A program made the translations under genes and the position numbers. 64,000 nt of DNA from an uncultured bacterium (GTDB lineage Bacteria; Bacillota; Negativicutes; Veillonellales; Veillonellaceae): the NCBI GenBank assembly GCA_905214495.1, contig CAJMLW010000003.1, positions 1-64,000 on the forward strand, written 5' to 3'. The notes under the pieces are model-generated. The model was given only the letters and a program-made list of their open reading frames with translations. It did no database searches and was not told the DNA's origin. Shown in pieces: positions 58,084-64,000 of the stretch (position 1 is the first letter of the stretch; every line of letters starts with the position of its first letter).

Positions 58084-58099
58084 TGTTTCACGTGAAACA
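58084..58099. promoter_or_regulatory. parS site 3
   Basis: Exact TGTTTCACGTGAAACA, 140 bp upstream of the parA start, so ParB binding here may also repress the operon. Confidence 0.93.
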
Positions 58100-58174
58100 T
58101 TCTTATTTGTTTTTAGATTTTATTTGAAAAATGATGGACATACCTATAAAGTTCTATTTCTTTTGCGTGCCCTA

Positions 58175-58183
58175 TGTTATAAT
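58175..58183 (+). promoter_or_regulatory. Extended -10 promoter of parA
   Basis: TGTTATAAT, an extended -10, about 40 bp before the start codon; the -35 at 17 bp (TATTTC) is weak. Confidence 0.5.
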
Positions 58184-58223
58184 GAAATGAAATATTTTTG
58201 AACGTAAAGTTGAGGTGAATTTT

Positions 58224-58997
58224 GTGGGCAAAGTAATAGCGATTACTAATCAAAAAGGCGGTGTAGGCAAGACTACAACATCTGTTAATCTCAGTGCTTG
58301 TTTGGCTGATGCAGGCAAAAAGGTGTTGTTAATAGATTTGGATCCGCAGGGTAATGCTAGTTCTGGATTAGGAATTGAAAAAGATGATTTGGAATTATGT
58401 ATTCACGATGTGTTGATAGATGGCGAAGACATCGCTAATGTGATTCAACCTACAATGCTTAAAAAGCTTTTTGTAGCGCCTGCAACGATTCAATTGGCTG
58501 GTGCTGAGGTAGAATTAGTAGGAATTGTTTCACGTGAAACAATTTTGAAAAAATCCATTGCTTCTGTACGCGATGAGTATGATTTTATCATCATTGATTG
58601 CCCACCATCTCTTGGCTTACTAACATTGAATGCTTTTACAGCGGCTGACAGTGTTTTAATTCCAATTCAAACTGAATTCTATGCCTTGGAAGGTGTTAGC
58701 CAACTCGTTAAGACTATTACAATCGTGCAACAAACATCTAATAAAGAACTTGTAATTGAAGGTGTGTTGCTCACCATGTTTGATGGACGTACTAATTTGT
58801 CTGTTCAAGTGGCAGATGAGGTAAAATCGTTCTTTGGCACTAAGGTGTATAAAACAATTATTCCTCGAAATGTTCGCCTCAGTGAAGCACCAAGTTATGG
58901 GGAACCGATTATTGTATATGATCCGAAATCAAAGGGTGCAGCTGTTTACACTAAATTAGCTAAAGAGGTTATTCGAGATTCTAAGAAAACGAAATAA
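58224..58997 (+). CDS. parA: Chromosome partitioning ATPase ParA (Soj)
   Basis: 257 residues. GAGGTG is eight bases before the GTG at 58224, which I use rather than the GTG at 58215 inside the ribosome-binding site. The deviant Walker A is ITNQKGGVGKTTTSVNLSAC (about 7-26) and the switch has DLDPQGNASSGLG. It acts with ParB and parS to separate new origins and to regulate DnaA. The coding sequence itself contains a perfect parS (58526-58541) within the VSRETI codons, as is also seen in Bacillus-type operons. Confidence 0.95.
   Translation: MGKVIAITNQKGGVGKTTTSVNLSACLADAGKKVLLIDLDPQGNASSGLGIEKDDLELCIHDVLIDGEDIANVIQPTMLKKLFVAPATIQLAGAEVELVGIVSRETILKKSIASVRDEYDFIIIDCPPSLGLLTLNAFTAADSVLIPIQTEFYALEGVSQLVKTITIVQQTSNKELVIEGVLLTMFDGRTNLSVQVADEVKSFFGTKVYKTIIPRNVRLSEAPSYGEPIIVYDPKSKGAAVYTKLAKEVIRDSKKTK
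58526..58541. promoter_or_regulatory. parS site 4, inside parA
   Basis: Exact TGTTTCACGTGAAACA within the coding sequence of parA; it encodes the residues VSRET and is kept although synonymous changes would break it. Confidence 0.92.
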
Positions 58998-59112
58998 TTG
59001 GTATAGAATAGACTAAATAAATATGATTATGTAATGTAAGCACAAACTGTATATTGGTTTGTGCTGCATTTTATATATGCGGTGTGAAAGTACTAATAGA
59101 TTGGGGATTATT

Positions 59113-60024
59113 ATGGCGATGAAACAGAAAAAGGAACGAAAAACATTAGCAGCAATGATGGGAGAGCAGTCCATAGAAACGGCTTTGCCTGAACGTGAAG
59201 TTCACGAATTGCCTATAGGGGATGTGATTCCTAATGAGGATCAACCACGTAAGAATTTTGATGAACAAAGTTTAGCTACTTTGGCTGAATCTATTAAGAA
59301 TTTAGGTATCTTTCAACCAATCGTCGTTCGCAAGCAAAAGGATAAATACCAAATCGTAGCCGGTGAGCGCCGTTATCGCGCTGCATTGATGGTGGGCCTA
59401 GAGACAGTACCTGTAGTTGTAAAAAATTATAATACAGAGGAAATGACAGAAGTCGCTTTGGTAGAAAATCTCCAACGTGAAGGCTTGGATCCAATTGAAG
59501 AAGCTTTAGCCTATCAAGGGTTAATGAATACATATAAACAAACTCAAGAAATGATTTCTGCACGCCTTGGCCGCAGCCGTTCCTATATTGCTAATATGAT
59601 GCGTTTGTTAAAACTAGCTGCATCGGTGCAAAAGGACTTAATTGAAGGCGATTTAACCGTTGGTCAAGCTCGCCCTTTGTTGGCTTTACGTAGTGTAGCG
59701 CAACAAGTTGAGGCAGCAGATCGCATCAAAGAGGGCGAGTTAAGCGCTCGTCAATCAGAGCAGCTCGTAAAAGCAATGATGTCTAAAAAGACAAAGTCCA
59801 AAGAAGCTGCAGAACCTCATAATACGGCTGAGGTTCGCGCATTAGTTGATCGTTTGAAATTGAGCTTAGGGTCTCCAGTATCTATCAAATTCCGAGCTGG
59901 TAAAAAGGTACAAGGTAAGATTGAGATTGCCTTTAGCTCTGAAACTGAATTAGAACGTCTTATTGAGTATATAGATGCTCAGGAGAGCACAGCACATGAA
60001 GAAACAATGGAGTTTCGCGTATAA
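59113..60024 (+). CDS. parB: Chromosome partitioning protein ParB (Spo0J)
   Basis: 303 residues. The frame is open to 59059, but GGGGATTATT precedes the ATG at 59113. The N-terminal CTPase region shows IPNEDQPRKNFDEQSLATLA and the arginine patch VVAGERRYRAALMVGLETVP-like GERRYRAA. The central HTH is RLGRSRSYIANMMRLLKLAA at about 150-170. The C-terminal dimer domain follows. It loads at parS and spreads with CTP. Its stop codon shares one base with the ATG of hydF, so the two are tightly coupled. Confidence 0.95.
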   Translation: MAMKQKKERKTLAAMMGEQSIETALPEREVHELPIGDVIPNEDQPRKNFDEQSLATLAESIKNLGIFQPIVVRKQKDKYQIVAGERRYRAALMVGLETVPVVVKNYNTEEMTEVALVENLQREGLDPIEEALAYQGLMNTYKQTQEMISARLGRSRSYIANMMRLLKLAASVQKDLIEGDLTVGQARPLLALRSVAQQVEAADRIKEGELSARQSEQLVKAMMSKKTKSKEAAEPHNTAEVRALVDRLKLSLGSPVSIKFRAGKKVQGKIEIAFSSETELERLIEYIDAQESTAHEETMEFRV

Positions 60025-61301
60025 TGGAACAAACACCAAAGTCGAATCGCGTTCATATCGGATTTTTTGGCCGTTGTAATGCGGGTAAGTCGACCTTAAT
60101 TAATATGCTAACGGATCAACCTGTATCTCTCGTGTCTGAGGTGGCAGGTACTACAACCGATCCTGTTAGCAAATCTATGGAAATATTGCCACTAGGACCG
60201 GTGGTCATTACCGATACGGCGGGGATTGACGATACATCGGAATTGGGCGCTCTTCGCATTGAAAAATCCGAAGAAATTATCAAAAAAATCAATCTCGCTG
60301 TCTATGTGTTGCGTAATGATGAAACGCCCACTGCTGATGATATGATGTGGCTTAATAAGTTGAAACAAAATAATGTGCCTATTGCATTATTTATCAATGA
60401 AATTAACGCTTTTGATAGTGAAAGCACTCATGATAACGATAGCAATGGTAATGATACTAACCCAAATTATGTAGATGGGTATCCCGATTTGTCAGCTATT
60501 GCCACTGTCGTAGGATCTACGGATTTTACATCGAATCGAGATCGTCTTACATTGCTCGATTTGCTAGGAGGGTTAACACCGCTCGATGTAGAAGGCGAGC
60601 AATCTCTATTACAAGGGTTAGTTGATCCAGGGGATACTATCATTTTGGTATGTCCTATTGATTCGGCGGCGCCAAAGGGTCGTCTAATCTTGCCTCAGGT
60701 TCAGACAATTCGCGAGATTTTGGACCATAAAGGCCTTGCCTTGGTGTGCCAAACAGAAGAGCTACCGACCATGCTTAGTAAGCTTTCACAAAAACCAAAA
60801 CTCGTTATCACCGATTCGCAAGCCTTTGAAGCGGTGAATGCGTTGACGCCTGCGGATATTCCATTAACATCATTTTCCATCTTAATGGCTCGGTTCAAGG
60901 GAAAATTGCAGGATTTAGTAACGGGGGTGAAAGCCCTTAACAACTTGAAACCTGGTGCGCATGTGCTCATCAGTGAGGGCTGTACGCATCGTCGCCAATG
61001 CGATGATATTGGAACCGTTAAAATTCCGATGTGGCTTAAAAAGAAGGGGCATACGGATCTACAGCTTGAATTTACCAGCGGTGGCGCGTTCCCTAAGGAT
61101 GTGAGCGGTTATGATCTTATCATCCATTGCGGAGCGTGTATGTTGACGCGTCGCGAGGTGTTACGGCGCATTGATTGTGCCGTTGTGCAAGGTACGCCTA
61201 TTGTGAATTATGGTGTACTTATTGCGTCATTACATGGTATACTAGAACGTGCTATTAGTCCGTTTATGGACGAATTAGATAGAAAGGGTTTTGAATGTTA
61301 G
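60024..61301 (+). CDS. hydF: [FeFe]-hydrogenase maturation GTPase HydF
   Basis: 425 residues. The G domain starts IGFFGRCNAGKSTLINMLTD (about 10-29), with the switch TDTAGIDDTSELG. The cluster-binding end has SEGCTHRRQCDD and later IIHCGACM, the Cys set of HydF. With HydE and HydG it builds the H-cluster of [FeFe] hydrogenase, which fits a strict anaerobe. Its place in the parAB operon is unusual: the start overlaps parB by one base and the end overlaps the next gene by seven. HydE, HydG and the hydrogenase are not in the window. Confidence 0.92.
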   Translation: MEQTPKSNRVHIGFFGRCNAGKSTLINMLTDQPVSLVSEVAGTTTDPVSKSMEILPLGPVVITDTAGIDDTSELGALRIEKSEEIIKKINLAVYVLRNDETPTADDMMWLNKLKQNNVPIALFINEINAFDSESTHDNDSNGNDTNPNYVDGYPDLSAIATVVGSTDFTSNRDRLTLLDLLGGLTPLDVEGEQSLLQGLVDPGDTIILVCPIDSAAPKGRLILPQVQTIREILDHKGLALVCQTEELPTMLSKLSQKPKLVITDSQAFEAVNALTPADIPLTSFSILMARFKGKLQDLVTGVKALNNLKPGAHVLISEGCTHRRQCDDIGTVKIPMWLKKKGHTDLQLEFTSGGAFPKDVSGYDLIIHCGACMLTRREVLRRIDCAVVQGTPIVNYGVLIASLHGILERAISPFMDELDRKGFEC

Positions 61302-61816
61302 AATCTATACAACCCTATATCGGTGTATTAGGATGCGCATTAGCCGTTATTTTATTGGTACATTGTATTATCCTACACATTAGATTAGGGAGCTTAACGA
61401 AGAAGTTGAATTTCTTCATGCAAGGTGAAAATGGGGCTAGCCTAGAACGTAAACTTTCAGTAGAAATCACTGAAATTCGCGAGGCCGCAAAGGGATTGCA
61501 GGATATGATTGAGGAACAAACTCAAATTCGCAATATTCAAGGCAACACATTGCAAAAAATCGGCTTTAAGAAGTATAATGCATTTGATAATATCGGCAAC
61601 GATTTGTCCTTTGCCCTTACATTGCTTGATGGCAATAATAATGGGGTTTGCATTTCCAGTATCTATGGCCGAAATGACTCTCGTATTTTCAGTAAACCAA
61701 TTGTGAAAGGTAAAAGTCTCGTTAATCTTTCACAAGAGGAATTAGAAAGTTTAAATGAAGCGCTTGGAGAACGTACGAATGAGGAAGCGTTAGCGAGCGT
61801 TATCCATTCTCAATAG
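61295..61816 (+). CDS. DUF4446 family protein
   Basis: 173 residues, AAAGGG before the start. One N-terminal membrane helix (GVLGCALAVILLVHCIILHI) is followed by a coiled coil at about 50-85. A small conserved domain has FKKYNAFDNIGNDLSFALTL, then GVCISSIYGRNDSRIFSKPI, the DUF4446 signature. This family typically follows parAB in Firmicutes; its function is unknown. It overlaps hydF by seven bases. Confidence 0.85.
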   Translation: MLESIQPYIGVLGCALAVILLVHCIILHIRLGSLTKKLNFFMQGENGASLERKLSVEITEIREAAKGLQDMIEEQTQIRNIQGNTLQKIGFKKYNAFDNIGNDLSFALTLLDGNNNGVCISSIYGRNDSRIFSKPIVKGKSLVNLSQEELESLNEALGERTNEEALASVIHSQ

Positions 61817-61893
61817 GCAAATCGCTTTGTTGTGTTCATATAGAGCGCACATGAATGATGAGTTGAGGAATGATTAAAAGTAAGGAAGGCATT

Positions 61894-62847
61894 TTGAAAG
61901 TACCAAGTATTTTGAGTTCTGTAGTGTCTCAGAATGGTGATAATTGCACCATTACATTGAGTCATAAACAAGCGAAGATTGTAGCCGTAGTGGTCGTAAT
62001 CTTATTTGTAGCAGCACTTGTTTTATCCATTTGGGGCATTGCACGACAAGCAGAAATCGTTCAATTGCGTCAACAAACACAATTGCAAACAGAACAATTA
62101 AAACTGTTACAACAAAAAACAGAAGTGTTGGATAAGAAAATCCAAAACTTAAATCAAATTAGTGAAGAAAATAAACAAATGTTAAAGGGTGCTGAGTCTG
62201 GCACACCATCTCAAGGTGGTAGCGATGGCTCTGACCCAAAGCAGGAAGCCGCTAGCGATGAGACTAGTCCCACGCTAAGTGCGGCGCAACTTTCAGCAAG
62301 ACTATCTAAATTAGATAAGGATGCACAAAAATTATTGGTTAGCTTCTACACGATGCGAAACATCTTGCGTGATGGTGGGGCTCAAGACATCGCTGCATTG
62401 CAACAATTGAACTACACCACAGGTTCTGGTGGATATACAAATAGTACAACGCCAAGCATCTGGCCAAGTAAGGGTGTTATTACATCCCCTTATGGCCGCC
62501 GTGTCGATCCTGTGACCGGTGCTGCTAGCGCATTCCACGAAGGTGTCGATATCGCTGACGATTACGGTACACCTATTGTTGCTACTGCAGCGGGTAGCGT
62601 AACATTTGCAGGCTACACCGAAGGTGGTTATGGCAACCTCGTAGAAATTGATCACGGCAACGGATTTGTGACCCGCTATGGCCACAATAGTGCCGTTCTC
62701 GTTACACCGGGCATGACCGTTAAACAAGGCCAAGTTATCGCTGCTATGGGTAGTACTGGTAAAAGTACTGGCGCACACGTACACTACGAAGTACGGATTA
62801 ATGGGTCCGCGGTTGATCCTATGGTATTTTTGCCAATTAGTAATTAA
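61894..62847 (+). CDS. M23-family (LytM) peptidase with membrane anchor and coiled coil
   Basis: About 317 residues. An ATG at 61870 lies inside its own GAGGA; AAGGAAGG before a TTG at 61894 fits better, but the start is uncertain. One membrane helix (KIVAVVVVILFVAALVLSIW), a coiled coil to about 95, a low-complexity linker, then a LytM domain (about 200-310). The zinc-site parts are HEGVDIADDYGTPIVATAAG and GAHVHYEVRI (HxH). It is a likely peptidoglycan endopeptidase or, as in EnvC, an activator of amidases. The palindromic copy at 62832-62964 starts in its last codons. Confidence 0.85.
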   Translation: MKVPSILSSVVSQNGDNCTITLSHKQAKIVAVVVVILFVAALVLSIWGIARQAEIVQLRQQTQLQTEQLKLLQQKTEVLDKKIQNLNQISEENKQMLKGAESGTPSQGGSDGSDPKQEAASDETSPTLSAAQLSARLSKLDKDAQKLLVSFYTMRNILRDGGAQDIAALQQLNYTTGSGGYTNSTTPSIWPSKGVITSPYGRRVDPVTGAASAFHEGVDIADDYGTPIVATAAGSVTFAGYTEGGYGNLVEIDHGNGFVTRYGHNSAVLVTPGMTVKQGQVIAAMGSTGKSTGAHVHYEVRINGSAVDPMVFLPISN

Positions 62848-62970
62848 ATACGCTATAAGACGAGATACCCCCTGTTCGAAAGCCGACACGCTACTGCGCT
62901 TACGCGGAGCCCGAAGTCGTTTTCGAACAGGGGGTATCCTTTTTGGCGTATTACTAATTACTAAACTGGC
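62832..62970. repeat. Palindromic element variant overlapping the M23 peptidase stop
   Basis: Inner arms GATACCCCCTGTTCGAAA (62864-62881) and its exact complement (62921-62938). The loop holds a variant core (CGCTACTGCGCTTACGCGGA then GCCCGAAGTCG). The outer part repeats the end of the peptidase gene: TTAGTAATTA (62837-62846, in its last codons and stop) recurs inverted at 62955-62964. Confidence 0.82.
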
Positions 62971-63077
62971 GGGAGAGGGGAAGCTACTGCGCTTCGCAGA
63001 GTCAACGACTCTTCTTACGGATCGGGTGGGCAGGAGGTTCATATACCATAATTGTTACGATTATTGTATAAGGGAGG

Positions 63078-63379
63078 AATAGATATCACATGGGAGTATA
63101 ATACTTTTTGCTAATAATAATATCTATTTGCGAATGCATTGGTGCATAACATTTTATAAGTATTTATCATTGATATGCTGAATAGTAAGGTGGCGATGGG
63201 GCTCTAAATCCGACTTTGGCCCTGCGGAGGCCGCAGGCCGTAGTCAGACCCGGCCGGTGGAGGATTTAGAGCCTTATCGCTACCTTGTTCGGCACCAATG
63301 AAAAGGTAATATAATTAGTACATAATAGATATTATTATTTGATGCATAATTAGGATTGGCTTTCATGTGATATCTATTC
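63078..63379. repeat. Palindromic element copy 9 (reverse core), about 300-bp nested palindrome
   Basis: Reverse core at 63211-63262 (52 nt). Inner arms 63187-63210 and 63263-63286 match at 21 of 24. CATTGGTGC recurs as GCACCAATG near 63137 and 63292, and AATAATATCTATT has its partner near 63326. The outermost 16 bases, GAATAGATATCACATG (63078-63093), recur exactly inverted at 63364-63379. All parts nest in order around one centre. Confidence 0.87.
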
Positions 63380-63431
63380 CTTTTCGTCTATAAATATTGT
63401 ACAATTAAGGTATATGAACGGAGGTATATCT

Positions 63432-64000
63432 ATGAAGGCCTATGTACAAGTTTATACCGGTGAAGGCAAGGGTAAAACGACGGCTGCTATCGGCCTCGCT
63501 ATACGTGCTATAGGCGCTGGCAAAAAGGTTTTATTTTTACAGTTTATGAAGTCTAAAGTGTATAGTGAACATAATATTTTACCGACCCTCAAAAATATTA
63601 CATTAGAAACTGTAGGTAAACCGTTTTTTATCATCAAGGAAGGCATGAAGAGCAAGGATGAGCTCGCCAAATGGGGTGATGAGGTAGTTGTATTTGAATC
63701 GGGAAATCCGCCTAAGGATTATGTAGCGCTTATTGAAAAGGGCTACGAACGCGCGTTAGAAGCTGTTTCTAGTGGCGACTATGATTTGGTGGTTCTCGAC
63801 GAATATAACATGGCTTTGTTCTTTGAACTCATTGATTGGAAAAAGACGGAGGCTCTATTAGAGGCTCGTAATCCTGAAACCGAAGTGGTGTTTACGGGAC
63901 GCGGGGCACCGCAAGAACTTCTTGACGCAGCCGATCTTGTGACGGAAATGAAGGAAGTTAAGCATTATTACATGCAAGGTGTAATGGCTCGTAAGGGCAT
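63432..64000 (+). CDS. cobO: Cob(I)yrinic acid a,c-diamide adenosyltransferase (CobO/BtuR family), 5' part
   Basis: Partial: 189 codons, running off the right edge. GGAGGTATAT precedes the ATG. The N-terminus VQVYTGEGKGKTTAAIGLAI is the P-loop of the CobO/BtuR family, and DYDLVVLDEYNMALFFELID and NPETEVVFTGRGAPQELLDA follow as expected. It attaches adenosyl to corrinoids, for B12 salvage or synthesis. Cobalamin use is also shown here by metH. Start and family are clear. Confidence 0.9.
   Translation, partial: MKAYVQVYTGEGKGKTTAAIGLAIRAIGAGKKVLFLQFMKSKVYSEHNILPTLKNITLETVGKPFFIIKEGMKSKDELAKWGDEVVVFESGNPPKDYVALIEKGYERALEAVSSGDYDLVVLDEYNMALFFELIDWKKTEALLEARNPETEVVFTGRGAPQELLDAADLVTEMKEVKHYYMQGVMARKG

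Overview
The window looks like chromosomal DNA of a Veillonella-type bacterium (Negativicutes, a Firmicutes lineage with an outer membrane). Outer-membrane traits are a YadA-like adhesin, an SLH-domain porin of the OmpM type, LPS-type glycosyltransferases and an RND efflux pump. The replication-origin block in the right half is Firmicutes-like: gyrB-remB-dciA-recF-rlbA-dnaN-dnaA, then oriC, then rpmH-rnpA-yidD-yidC-jag-mnmE-mnmG-rsmG and parA-parB. Genus assignment is inference from gene content.

Region by region. 1-6.4 kb: start of a trimeric autotransporter adhesin, a decayed 3' remnant of a second one, a ComK-like protein beside a sigma-70-like factor, a secreted protein, a TPR/helix-hairpin-helix protein and the OmpM-like porin. 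6.5-27.8 kb: an AT-rich envelope-glycan and defence region, nearly all on the minus strand. It has two LtaS-type transferases, five glycosyltransferases, an acetyltransferase, a VirK/YbjX protein and an internally deleted epimerase pseudogene. A defence patch lies inside it: a RloA/RloB (AbiL-like) pair, an OLD nuclease, an AlbA_2 (Schlafen-type) protein, remnants of further such genes and a damaged IS30 element. It ends with a lysine-rich gene that carries a dnaX-like -1 frameshift signal, and a methyltransferase. 28-36.6 kb: a CorC/HlyC protein, an antitoxin remnant, an RND efflux pair, a YbjQ protein and an amino-acid permease. 36.6-53 kb: the replication and oriC core, with DnaA-box clusters on both sides of dnaA and a consensus promoter for rpmH. 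53-64 kb: MetF, a MetH that lacks its reactivation domain, that domain as a separate gene, four perfect parS sites, then parA, parB, hydF, a DUF4446 protein, an M23 peptidase and the start of a corrinoid adenosyltransferase gene.

The most unusual signal is a family of intergenic palindromes. Seven copies share a conserved core of 52 nt (53 in one), in either orientation, and several decayed or variant copies exist. Each core sits at the tip of a long inverted repeat whose arms differ at every locus. At several loci the far arm is an inverted copy of the 3' end of the neighbouring gene. Two copies lie inside the oriC interval and the right arm of one reaches the rpmH -35 box. I recognise no named element with this design.
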